64,000 nucleotides of DNA from the NCBI RefSeq assembly GCF_947500835.1, contig NZ_CANMTQ010000013.1:58566-122565 (forward strand), given 5' to 3'. The notes below the pieces were generated by a model that was given only the letters and a program-made list of their open reading frames with translations, had not been told where the DNA came from and did no database searches. The position numbers were made by a program, and so were the translations under genes. Below, piece by piece: positions 11,554 through 19,364 of the stretch (positions within the stretch are counted from its first letter, which is position 1; the number at the start of each line of letters is the position of its first letter). The DNA comes from an uncultured Halomonas sp. GTDB taxonomy: Bacteria; Pseudomonadota; Gammaproteobacteria; Pseudomonadales; Halomonadaceae.

Positions 11554-12900
11554 ATGAATGCAATCATACTCGCCGTTCTGATCATGGTGACCTTGAGCCT
11601 CATGCGGGTCTCCGTGGTGTTCGCCCTGATCGCCGCCGCTGTCATTGGCGGCCTCTATGCCGGCCTGCCCGCCGGTGAGATCGTCACGGCCTTCAACGAT
11701 GGCCTGGGCGGTGGCGCCCCGGTGGCGCTGGCCTACGCGACCCTGGGCGCCTTCGCGGTAATGCTGTCGCGCTCCGGGATTACCCAGCGTCTCTCAACTC
11801 GAATAATCGACACCTTTCAGGGCGGCGCGCAGACCCGATCTCACGCGCGCATGGTCACCTGGGGCCTGTTCGCCAGCCTGATCCTGGCCGGCTTCGCTTC
11901 GGGGACGATCATTCCGGTGCATATCGCCTTCATTCCCATTCTGGTGCCGCCGCTGCTGATTGTCATGAATCACCTGCAACTCGACCGCCGCGCCGTGGCC
12001 TGCGCCATCACCTTCAGCATCACGGTGATGTACATGACCACGCCGATCGGCTTCGGCACCATCTTTCTCAACGACATCCTGATGGGCAACATCAACGAGG
12101 CCGGACAAGCGCTCGACTTCCAGATCGAGCGCGGCGCCCCGCCCAAGGCGATGATCATTCCGGCCCTGGGCATGGTGCTGGGACTCGCCATTGCCATCTT
12201 CATCAGTTACCGCAAGAAACGTACTTACGAAGATCGCCCCATCGACGGCCAGACAGAAAACAAGCAACAGCCTGCCAAGCTCAAGGCCTGGCAACTGGGG
12301 GTCATCGTCGCTGCCCTGGTGGTCGCTCTGGTCATACAGCTGTGGAGCGGCTCGATGATCTTCGGCGGCCTGGCGGGCTTCGCGCTGCTGTCATTCAGCG
12401 GCATCGTGCGCTGGGACGAGCAGGACGGCGTCTTCACCCAGGGCATGCGCCTGATGGCCATGGTGGGATTCATCATGATCGCCGCCGCCGGATTCGCCGG
12501 GGTGATGAAGGCCACCGGCGAGATTCCCGACCTGGTACAAAGCTCCGTGGCATTGATAGGCGACAGCCGTGCCCTGGCGGCTCTGGTGATGCTACTGGTC
12601 GGGCTATTCATCACCATGGGCATCGGCTCATCCTTCGCCACCATTCCGATCATCGCTGCCATTTATGTGCCGATGTGCCTGAGCTTCGGCTTCTCGGCAC
12701 TGGCCACCACTGCCCTGGTGGGCACCGCCGCGGCGCTGGGGGATGCCGGCTCACCCGCCTCGGACTCGACCCTGGGCCCCACCGCAGGCCTGGATGCCGA
12801 CCACCAGCACGACCATATCTGGGATACCGTGGTACCGACCTTCCTGCACTTCAATATTCCGCTGATCGTCTTTGGCTGGATCGCCGCCATGACTCTCTGA
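11554..12900 (+). CDS. hut-linked Na+/H+-antiporter-type permease, probably histidine or urocanate uptake
   Basis: Integral membrane protein of 448 residues with about 11-12 hydrophobic segments, resembling the COG2056 (YuiF-like) permeases of the ion-transporter superfamily. Two conserved blocks with unwound-helix character can be seen: GGGAPVALAYATLGAFAV near residue 50 and GDAGSPASDSTLGPTAGL near residue 405. RBS AAGGGAAA precedes the ATG. Position after hutH suggests uptake of a pathway substrate; this is inference. It is a close paralogue of the gene at 14942-16396, sharing the ends HDHIWDTVVPTFLHFNIP and GWIAAM. Confidence 0.8.
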   Translation: MNAIILAVLIMVTLSLMRVSVVFALIAAAVIGGLYAGLPAGEIVTAFNDGLGGGAPVALAYATLGAFAVMLSRSGITQRLSTRIIDTFQGGAQTRSHARMVTWGLFASLILAGFASGTIIPVHIAFIPILVPPLLIVMNHLQLDRRAVACAITFSITVMYMTTPIGFGTIFLNDILMGNINEAGQALDFQIERGAPPKAMIIPALGMVLGLAIAIFISYRKKRTYEDRPIDGQTENKQQPAKLKAWQLGVIVAALVVALVIQLWSGSMIFGGLAGFALLSFSGIVRWDEQDGVFTQGMRLMAMVGFIMIAAAGFAGVMKATGEIPDLVQSSVALIGDSRALAALVMLLVGLFITMGIGSSFATIPIIAAIYVPMCLSFGFSALATTALVGTAAALGDAGSPASDSTLGPTAGLDADHQHDHIWDTVVPTFLHFNIPLIVFGWIAAMTL

Positions 12901-12917
12901 TATCGAGGAGAAACACC

Positions 12918-13757
12918 ATGACTCAGAATTCCAATATCGATTCCCTCGTCACCCCCGAGATCGTCGAGGCCTATGCGCGGGATGGCGCCGTATGCATTCG
13001 CGGCCTGTTCCACCAGGACCAGATCGACGAGTTGACCCAGGGCATCGAAGAAAACCTGCGCAGCCCCAGCCCACGCGCCAAGGTAGCCAGTGAGCCGGAT
13101 GATCCCGGCTGGTTCTTCGAGGACTTCTGTAACTGGCAGGACATCGCGGCATACCGGCAATTCATCTTCGACTCTGCCATCGGCGAAGTAGCGGCCCGGC
13201 TGATGCAAAGCCAGCAGGCGCGCCTGTACCACGACCATCTGCTGGTCAAGGAGCCGGGCACCCGTCAGCGTACGCCCTGGCATCAGGATCAACCCTACTA
13301 CAACGTGGAAGGCCATCAGAACGTCAGCATGTGGCTGCCGGTCGACCCGGTGTCTCGCGACGCCACCCTGGAATTCGTCGCCGGCTCCCACAAGGGGCCC
13401 TGGTTGATGCCGCGCACCTTCATGGATAACCAGGCCAAGTGGTTTCCCGAAGGCAGCCTCGACGACCTGCCGGACATCGAGGCCAATCGTGATGATTACA
13501 AGATCCTCGGCTGGGCGCTGGAGCCCGGGGATGCGGTGTTCTTCAACATGCTGACGCTGCATGCCTCGGCGGGTGTCGATGGTAATCAGCGCCGCCGCGC
13601 CTTCTCGGTACGTTTTCTCGGCGACGACATGGTGCACGCGCCGCGCCACTGGACGACCTCGCCCCCATTTCCCGGTCTTGAAAAGGAACTGGAGGCGGGA
13701 GCGCCCATGGATCATCCGCTGTTTCCGCTGCTGACTGGCACGCGCCGCGCCGCTTGA
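12918..13757 (+). CDS. phytanoyl-CoA dioxygenase family (PhyH) Fe(II)/2OG oxygenase
   Basis: Predicted non-heme iron, 2-oxoglutarate-dependent oxygenase of 279 residues. The facial triad is His122-x-Asp124 (PWHQDQPYY) and His215 (TLHASAG), with an arginine cluster at 225-227 (RRRAF) suited to 2-oxoglutarate binding. I chose ATG 12918, 17 bp after the permease stop, with GAGGAG upstream; the open frame extends further back only inside the permease gene. The close spacing suggests cotranscription with the permease and hut genes. The substrate is unknown. Because the family includes ectoine hydroxylase and other small-molecule hydroxylases, a free amino acid or histidine derivative is a reasonable guess. 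Confidence 0.8.
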   Translation: MTQNSNIDSLVTPEIVEAYARDGAVCIRGLFHQDQIDELTQGIEENLRSPSPRAKVASEPDDPGWFFEDFCNWQDIAAYRQFIFDSAIGEVAARLMQSQQARLYHDHLLVKEPGTRQRTPWHQDQPYYNVEGHQNVSMWLPVDPVSRDATLEFVAGSHKGPWLMPRTFMDNQAKWFPEGSLDDLPDIEANRDDYKILGWALEPGDAVFFNMLTLHASAGVDGNQRRRAFSVRFLGDDMVHAPRHWTTSPPFPGLEKELEAGAPMDHPLFPLLTGTRRAA

Positions 13758-13765
13758 TGACCACA

Positions 13766-13790
13766 GCTCTCCAGTTCATTGCTGGAGAGC
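13766..13790. terminator. hairpin between convergent PhyH and LysR genes
   Basis: A 9-bp perfect stem, GCTCTCCAG with CTGGAGAGC, and a 7-base loop lies in the 46-bp gap between two convergent genes. No long T tract follows on either strand, so termination strength is uncertain. Confidence 0.5.
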
Positions 13791-13803
13791 AGTGATGTCT
13801 TCG

Positions 13804-14751
13804 TCATCGCGATGCTGCAAAGAGCGTTTGCGTTGCAATCGACTGGTTCTTTCCTTGAGAAATAATCCAGCGATGGAACCGACGACAATGCGCACTATCG
13901 AATACAGGATTCGACCAGGTCAAATAGTAAGATGACGGTAATGATAACGGCGACAAAAAGGGAGCTATCAACCTTCCTTTCTCCAAATCTCGGCCAACCA
14001 TTGCATATTGCGCCAGCACAAAACCCTGTCCGTCAATTGCCGCCTGAATTGCCATGGCGGATAGCGAATAGGCCCGATAGCTGTCGTTGATATTACAATT
14101 CTTCACCCCTTTAGATTTGAACCAGTCCTGCCAGGAAGGCGGCGATGAAAACTTGGGTAACCAATCGATGGATAGCAACGGATATTGCAGAATATCCTCG
14201 GGTTTTTTTAAAGGAATTTTCCCGGTCAATAGTGCTGGACTACATACCGGAAGGACACAGTCTCGAAAAAGTTCCGCCGAGTTTTCCGCTTCTCTCGCCC
14301 TATCACTATAGGTAATCCGGAAGTCGACTTCATTATGGCCGGGTGACGGTTCAGCATGACTGCCATCCAGATGCATGTTGAGCGTTGGGTTTTGACGATG
14401 CCAGTCATCGGCAAGCGGACAAAGCCAGGTCGACAGAAGTGACGGTAAGGCACTTATTTTCAACCTGTTTTCATTTTTTACGCATTTGGCTTCAGCGCTG
14501 GCAACTCTCAGGTTTTCAAAAGCCTTGCTACAGCTTTCATGATACTTTTCACCCGCCTGAGTCAGTCTGATTTTCCGACCGTCTTTTTCAATCAACCGCA
14601 GGTCCAACGAATCTTCAAGCAGCTTCATCTGTTGGCTTACTGCGGCAGGTGATATTGCCAAACGTCGTGCCGCTTCAGCAATGCTGACATAGCGCCCGAC
14701 CGCTTCGAAAACCTGTAATGCGCGCAGGGGAGGAAGATTGCTCATCATCAC
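13804..14751 (-). CDS. LysR-type transcriptional regulator
   Basis: 315-residue LysR regulator of the GcvA-like type. It has an N-terminal winged HTH at about residues 10-65 (IAEAARRLAISPAAVSQQMK), then a two-lobe effector-binding domain. It is divergent from the permease at 14942, the usual arrangement for a LysR gene and its target, with a GTTTAG-N5-CTAAAC palindrome 15 bp before its start. It reads toward the PhyH gene. Likely role: control of the permease-dioxygenase pair downstream, sensing the transported compound. Three ATGs in a row at the N-terminus leave the exact start uncertain by two codons. Confidence 0.9.
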   Translation of the reverse strand: MMMSNLPPLRALQVFEAVGRYVSIAEAARRLAISPAAVSQQMKLLEDSLDLRLIEKDGRKIRLTQAGEKYHESCSKAFENLRVASAEAKCVKNENRLKISALPSLLSTWLCPLADDWHRQNPTLNMHLDGSHAEPSPGHNEVDFRITYSDRAREAENSAELFRDCVLPVCSPALLTGKIPLKKPEDILQYPLLSIDWLPKFSSPPSWQDWFKSKGVKNCNINDSYRAYSLSAMAIQAAIDGQGFVLAQYAMVGRDLEKGRLIAPFLSPLSLPSSYYLTWSNPVFDSAHCRRFHRWIISQGKNQSIATQTLFAASR

Positions 14752-14765
14752 TCCTTAAGGTCAAT

Positions 14766-14782
14766 GTTTAGTCATTCTAAAC
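14766..14782. promoter_or_regulatory. LysR-type operator candidate
   Basis: Inverted repeat GTTTAG-tcatt-CTAAAC with the T-N11-A character of LysR boxes, placed between the LysR gene and the divergent permease and closer to the LysR start. The rest of the 190-bp spacer is AT-rich, with runs of A (14820-14900) where the permease promoter would be. Confidence 0.5.
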
Positions 14783-14941
14783 AATTCAAGGGCGTTTCTA
14801 AATTTTATTTTTTCATCAAGATTCTATACTAAAAATGCAATAAAAAAAGCAGCACAAAACCTGGAAAAACAGACGGTTTGTCAAAATAAAAAAACTGCAA
14901 TCCCACCGATTACCTAGACCAACAACACAAAAGGTAACCTG

Positions 14942-16396
14942 ATGAAAACAGAATCATGGAGTTCATCCGCTCTAAATTCGAAAAACATCACCTCGGCAGC
15001 AGTGATAGTAACAACGGTATCTCTATCGCTGTTATTGCTGTTTCTCACGGACATCAATGCCATTGTACTTGCCGTGGGCATCATGGTGACACTGAGCATG
15101 CTGCGCGTCTCCGTGGTGCTTGCCTTGATTCTCTCCGCCATCATCGGCGGCGTTTATGCCGGCATGCCGGTGGCATCGATAGTCGAAGAGTTCAACAATG
15201 GCCTCGGCAGTGGAGCGCCGATAGCGCTGGCCCTGGCGACATTGGGCGCTTTCGCCGTCGCGCTTTCGCGAGCCGGTATCGCCACCTACATATCGTCGCG
15301 AATGCTCAACCTGGTCGGCAGCCATGATAGTCCCCGCAATATCGAGAAGACGAAGTGGGGAATCTATCTGCTCTTGGTACTGATCAGTGTCGCGTCCGGC
15401 ACCATCGTCCCGGTGCACATTGCCTTCATACCTCTTCTCATCCCGCCCATGCTCCTCGTTTTCAACAAGATGGAGCTTGATCGTCGCATCATCGCCTGCG
15501 TCATCTGTTTCGGCATCGTCGCGAAGTACATGGTCTTTCCGGTGGGTTACGGCGCCATCTACTTGAACGATATCCTCGTCTACAGCATCAATGAGGCGGG
15601 TGAAAATTTAGGATTTTCCATTACGCGCGACATGGCGCCTCAAGCAATGATCATCCCTGTTGTTGGCATGCTGGTAGGCCTCCTGGTTGCCATTCTGTTC
15701 ACCTACAGAAAAAAACGCGCCTATTCGGATACCCCAATCAAAGCCGAAGAGGAAAAGGAAGAGAAAGAAAAAACGCTGCAACCGTTGCAGAAGATTCTGA
15801 TCCTTGCAGCCATCGTTTCGACTCTGGTCGTTCAGGTAATGACGGGGTCCATGGTGTTCGGCGGCATGGTGGGCTTTTCCATTCTTGCTCTCAGCGGGGT
15901 GATGAAATGGAGCGAGCAGGACACCATTTTCGATAATGGCATGCGCATGATGGCCATGGTGGGCTTCATCATGGTTGCCGCAGCCGGCTTTGCTGCCGTG
16001 ATGCGTGCTACCGGGGAGGTTCCGCTACTGGTCCAGCAGGCCGTGGAATTGATTGGCGATAGCCGTGCACTGGCCGCGCTTTCCATGTTGCTCGTCGGGT
16101 TGATCATTACCATGGGTATCGGCTCGTCCTTTTCCACCGTGCCGATCATCGCGGCGATATTCGTCCCCCTGGGTCTGGAGTATGGCTTTTCCGCCATGGC
16201 CATCATTGCCCTGATCGGCACCGCCGGCGCACTCGGCGATGCTGGCTCACCGGTTTCCGACTCCACCCTGGGGCCCACCGCGGGTCTCAATGTCGACAGG
16301 CAGCATGATCATATCTGGGACACGGTGGTACCCACCTTCATTCACTTCAATATTCCCCTGATCATTTTTGGCTGGATCGCCGCGATGGTGTTGTGA
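14942..16396 (+). CDS. paralogous Na+/H+-antiporter-type amino-acid permease
   Basis: 484-residue membrane protein of the same family as the permease at 11554-12900, with the same blocks (SGAPIALALATLGAFAVA and GDAGSPVSDSTLGPTAGLN). Compared with its paralogue it has about 30 extra N-terminal residues that include an additional hydrophobic segment (VIVTTVSLSLLLLFL), and a charged E/K-rich linker (EEEKEEKEK) in the middle. AAGGT precedes ATG 14942. The downstream oxygenase gene starts 65 bp later in the same direction. The divergent LysR regulator and the oxygenase suggest a substrate different from histidine; the substrate is not readable from sequence. Confidence 0.8.
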   Translation: MKTESWSSSALNSKNITSAAVIVTTVSLSLLLLFLTDINAIVLAVGIMVTLSMLRVSVVLALILSAIIGGVYAGMPVASIVEEFNNGLGSGAPIALALATLGAFAVALSRAGIATYISSRMLNLVGSHDSPRNIEKTKWGIYLLLVLISVASGTIVPVHIAFIPLLIPPMLLVFNKMELDRRIIACVICFGIVAKYMVFPVGYGAIYLNDILVYSINEAGENLGFSITRDMAPQAMIIPVVGMLVGLLVAILFTYRKKRAYSDTPIKAEEEKEEKEKTLQPLQKILILAAIVSTLVVQVMTGSMVFGGMVGFSILALSGVMKWSEQDTIFDNGMRMMAMVGFIMVAAAGFAAVMRATGEVPLLVQQAVELIGDSRALAALSMLLVGLIITMGIGSSFSTVPIIAAIFVPLGLEYGFSAMAIIALIGTAGALGDAGSPVSDSTLGPTAGLNVDRQHDHIWDTVVPTFIHFNIPLIIFGWIAAMVL

Positions 16397-16460
16397 GGCG
16401 CTCCGGTGCCGCTAACAGCAAGCAATATCGGGATATCCCGATCAAAAAAGGAAGAACATC

Positions 16461-17294
16461 ATGTCAAATACAATGACTCAAGACCGCCCTGCTTACGCCG
16501 ATGTCGTCGACCTCGACAAGTATCCCATTCACGAACTTGACGGTAGCGAAGGCAAGGCACTGATCGATAGTTGCCGCACGGAATTGGCCAAGGATGGTTG
16601 CTGCACGCTCAAGGACTTCATCAAACCTGAAGCGATAGCCAGGATGGTGGAATTGGCCAACCAATTGGAAGACAAGGCCTGGGTGAGCGATAGAACACAC
16701 AACGTCTATTTCGAACCCTTCGATGAAACCGTCAAGCTGGATCACCCCTTGGCACACCCTGTACGCTCAGCCAAACATGGCATCGCCTATGATCATATAC
16801 CCGGGGATGCTCCGCTACGGCGCCTGTACGAATCGGATGACCTGACACGCTTCATTGCTCTGGTACTGGAAAAGCCGGTGCTATACCGTAGCGCCGACCC
16901 GCTCGATGCGCTGCAAATCACCCTCTTCAAGCCGGGCGAAGAGCTGGGCTGGCATTACGATCGTAGCGAGTTTTCGGTCACGGTCATGTACCAGCAGGCC
17001 GAACTGGGTGGAGATTTCGAATACGTACCGGCGCTGCGTACCAAGAGCGACGAATGCTACGAGGAAGTCAGGAAAGTGCTTCAGGGCGACCGATCGAGAA
17101 TCAAGGTCCAGACCGGTGCACCTGGCACACTCGCTTTCTTTCATGGTGATTGCGCCATGCACCGGGTCACGCTGGTAGAGGGGGATACACCACGCATCAA
17201 CTCCGTGCTCACTTACGGCGAACACGACAACATGCGCCTCAACGATCTCACTTCGGAGCTGTTCTATGGTCGTACTTCATCGGCGCCCTCATAG
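16461..17294 (+). CDS. BesD/HalD-like Fe(II)/2OG amino-acid oxygenase (probable hydroxylase)
   Basis: 277-residue non-heme iron enzyme that I recognise as similar to the BesD/HalD group, whose studied members halogenate or hydroxylate free amino acids such as lysine. Supporting stretches are LGWHYDRSEFSVTVMYQ and TLAFFHGDCAMHRVTLVEG. The metal triad reads His165-Tyr-Asp167 and His234, with Arg245 placed to bind 2-oxoglutarate. Halogenases of this group have Gly where Asp167 stands, to make room for chloride, so this copy should hydroxylate. AAGGAAG precedes ATG 16461; ATG 16473 is an in-frame alternative. Cotranscribed with the upstream permease and followed by a strong terminator. Substrate unknown. 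Confidence 0.75.
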   Translation: MSNTMTQDRPAYADVVDLDKYPIHELDGSEGKALIDSCRTELAKDGCCTLKDFIKPEAIARMVELANQLEDKAWVSDRTHNVYFEPFDETVKLDHPLAHPVRSAKHGIAYDHIPGDAPLRRLYESDDLTRFIALVLEKPVLYRSADPLDALQITLFKPGEELGWHYDRSEFSVTVMYQQAELGGDFEYVPALRTKSDECYEEVRKVLQGDRSRIKVQTGAPGTLAFFHGDCAMHRVTLVEGDTPRINSVLTYGEHDNMRLNDLTSELFYGRTSSAPS

Positions 17295-17327
17295 CGTCAG
17301 CCTAAAGCATTGAGTGGAATCCAAATG

Positions 17328-17360
17328 CAGTAGCCCGCTTTATAGCGGGCTACTGTTTAT
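17328..17360 (+). terminator. rho-independent terminator after the BesD-like gene
   Basis: Perfect 12-bp stem CAGTAGCCCGCT / AGCGGGCTACTG with a 4-base loop, followed by TTTATT. It sits between the oxygenase gene and the convergent eboB gene and closes the LysR-permease-oxygenase module. Confidence 0.85.
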
Positions 17361-17389
17361 TCCTCATGCGGAACTCATGTGCAGCATTC

Positions 17390-18310
17390 TCATTCGATGA
17401 TAAGACTATCCCGCTTACGCGAACCCGGGGCTTCGATACGCGGCTCTCGCCCACCCCGCAGAATGGAGTTACCTTCGTACAGGGTGCGCTGATCGATCTC
17501 CGGCGGGTTCAACCAATCCGATTCTTGAATCTGACCGCTCTTGCCGTAGACCTCCAAAGTATTGGCGTAGGTGACCTTGCGCACCGTTTCTGCAGGGATA
17601 CCGTTTTTCAATGCCAGCATGGCGGTCTTGGCTACTGCCAAGGGATCGGAGATACCCCAATCGCAGGCGCTATCGACAATGATGCGTTCGCTACCATACT
17701 GCTTGAGCAGCTCCACCATGCGCACGGTGCCCATCTTGGTCGAAGGATAGATCGAAAACCCTGCCCAGAACCCTCTATCCAACGTCTCCTGCACGGTCTC
17801 TTCGTTGTTGTGATCAATGACTACCCAAGATGGATCGATGCCCATCTCTTCACACACATCCATGGAGCGTGAGGTGCCCTGCTTCTTGTCCCGATGCGGC
17901 GTGTGCACCATGACCGGCAATTGCAGCTCCTTGGCCAGCGCCAGCTGAGCGCGGAAATACTTGTCTTCCAGCGGCGTCTGTTCGTCATAGCCGATCTCGC
18001 CAATGGCTACGACCCCTTCCTTGAGGGCAAAGCGCGGCAACCATTCCATGACGCCTTCGGCCAACTCTTCATTATTGGCCTCCTTGGAATTGAGCCCCAC
18101 GGTGCAGTAGTGGCGAATACCAAACTGCCCGGCGCGGAACCGCTCGAAACCAATGATGGTAGAAAGATAATCCACGTAGGTACCGACAAACGTACGCGGC
18201 TGGCCCAGCCAGAAAGCCGGCTCGATCACGGCAACGATACCTGCGGCGGCCATGGCTTCGTAATCATCGGTGGTGCGTGAAATCATATGGGCATGGGGGT
18301 CGATGAACAT
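17390..18310 (-). CDS. eboB: EboB, TatD-like metal-dependent hydrolase
   Basis: 306-residue TIM-barrel hydrolase of the TatD superfamily. The N-terminal metal-binding HxH is in MFIDPHAHM, and VAIGEIGYDE, PVMVHTPHRD and IVDSACDWG are further ligand-type motifs. I chose the ATG at 18310, one base after the eboA stop, because it places the HxH at the very N-terminus as in TatD-family proteins. The frame is open further upstream only within eboA. It is part of the ebo gene set found around it. In Nostoc, ebo genes are needed for scytonemin precursor to reach the periplasm; the reaction of EboB itself is not known. Confidence 0.85.
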   Translation of the reverse strand: MFIDPHAHMISRTTDDYEAMAAAGIVAVIEPAFWLGQPRTFVGTYVDYLSTIIGFERFRAGQFGIRHYCTVGLNSKEANNEELAEGVMEWLPRFALKEGVVAIGEIGYDEQTPLEDKYFRAQLALAKELQLPVMVHTPHRDKKQGTSRSMDVCEEMGIDPSWVVIDHNNEETVQETLDRGFWAGFSIYPSTKMGTVRMVELLKQYGSERIIVDSACDWGISDPLAVAKTAMLALKNGIPAETVRKVTYANTLEVYGKSGQIQESDWLNPPEIDQRTLYEGNSILRGGREPRIEAPGSRKRDSLIIE

Positions 18311-18311
18311 C

Positions 18312-19178
18312 TCAGACAACCTCGTTTCGTGAAATATTGGCCTGTTCCACCTGGTGTTCGGCGATTTTGGCGGCAGCAGCGGGATGCGCGGCAAGTAATG
18401 ACCTGGCTTGTGGCGATGGATTTCTAGCTAGCGCCCCAGCTGCGGCTGCCTGTTCCCGAGGCTCGCCGGTTAACGCCTTCTCGAACTCGTCGAGAGCGCC
18501 CACCTCGACGGCATAGGGGCCGATGCAGCGCCATACTTCCGGCGAAATACCACGTCCGGCAGCCCAGCGCTCATGCACATGATCGAGCAGCTGTCGCGCC
18601 AGCTCCGGATTATTCCGCTCATCAAGACCCACGATATTAGCCAGACTGCTATTGACGAACAGCGCCTTGAGAATCATGTGATTCCAGCGATGCTCATCGA
18701 AATGAAGTCGGGGATAAGGGTTATGCTGAGTAATGGCCTCAAAAACGCCCAGCATGTTGGAACGCAGCCCTTCGCCCACCTCGAACGCTAAACTTTCAGG
18801 CTCCGGGTATAGCGGCAACCCTCGGTAGAGCGCCACCAGTTCCCTGGCATCCGCGGTGCGTCGCAGATCCTTGAATATCTCTGCGAAAGGTCGCTCGCCA
18901 CGATACATCGTCAATGCCACGATTCTAGCGGCACCGTCGATGCTCAAACCCTCGGGCTGCCAGCCTTCCAGGGCACCATTCGCCTGACTAAGATCCTCAA
19001 TCGACAAAGCAAGCTCCGCCTTGCCCAATAGCCGCGGCGCCAATCCCATCACCATATGCAGTTCACGCTCCGGAGCCCCCTCCGCAAGCGCATTGACGCG
19101 CTCTTCGAACCATGCACTCTGCTCTTTCGCCTGGCGCAGAATCCAGTGATGTAGCAGATCGATCGGTTTTTCAGACAT
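18312..19178 (-). CDS. eboA: EboA domain protein
   Basis: 288-residue, mostly helical soluble protein matching EboA by composition and by recognised stretches such as RWNHMILKALFVNSSL and LYRGLPLYPE. It has no transmembrane segment or signal peptide. The ATG is preceded by GAGGTGA. It is the first gene of a minus-strand unit with eboB and is divergent from eboF; the spacer between the two contains a 15-bp motif shared with the other ebo promoter. EboA has no established biochemical function. An alanine-rich tail (EQAAAAGALAR) is present near the C-terminus. Confidence 0.85.
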   Translation of the reverse strand: MSEKPIDLLHHWILRQAKEQSAWFEERVNALAEGAPERELHMVMGLAPRLLGKAELALSIEDLSQANGALEGWQPEGLSIDGAARIVALTMYRGERPFAEIFKDLRRTADARELVALYRGLPLYPEPESLAFEVGEGLRSNMLGVFEAITQHNPYPRLHFDEHRWNHMILKALFVNSSLANIVGLDERNNPELARQLLDHVHERWAAGRGISPEVWRCIGPYAVEVGALDEFEKALTGEPREQAAAAGALARNPSPQARSLLAAHPAAAAKIAEHQVEQANISRNEVV

Positions 19179-19276
19179 TGCTCACCTCAGTACTTGTAAA
19201 CAGGTGTATTCAATCCTTGGCTCATCCTGGCTCAGCAGAATGGCCTAGTACCATCTCACATCAAAATTAACACAAA

Positions 19277-19291
19277 GTTACCTTATTTTAC
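19277..19291. promoter_or_regulatory. proposed ebo operator, eboA/eboF divergent promoter
   Basis: GTTACCTTATTTTAC in the AT-rich 186-bp spacer between divergent eboA and eboF. It agrees at 12 of 15 positions with GTAACGTTATGTTAC before eboD and resembles a third site before the TetR gene. For eboF it would overlap a possible TTACCA -35 box (19288-19293). Confidence 0.55.
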
Positions 19292-19364
19292 CAAATAATG
19301 TTAGTGTATCTAATTGTATTTTTACGGCTCAGTTTTCCGAATCTCATTCGATATGGCAGCAACG

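Noticed and set aside
17390..18310. eboB first read as an ordinary TatD nuclease
   Set aside because: Its neighbours eboA, eboC-F and the absence of the usual tatD context place it in the ebo set; the TatD-family nuclease of the window is at 51742-52599.
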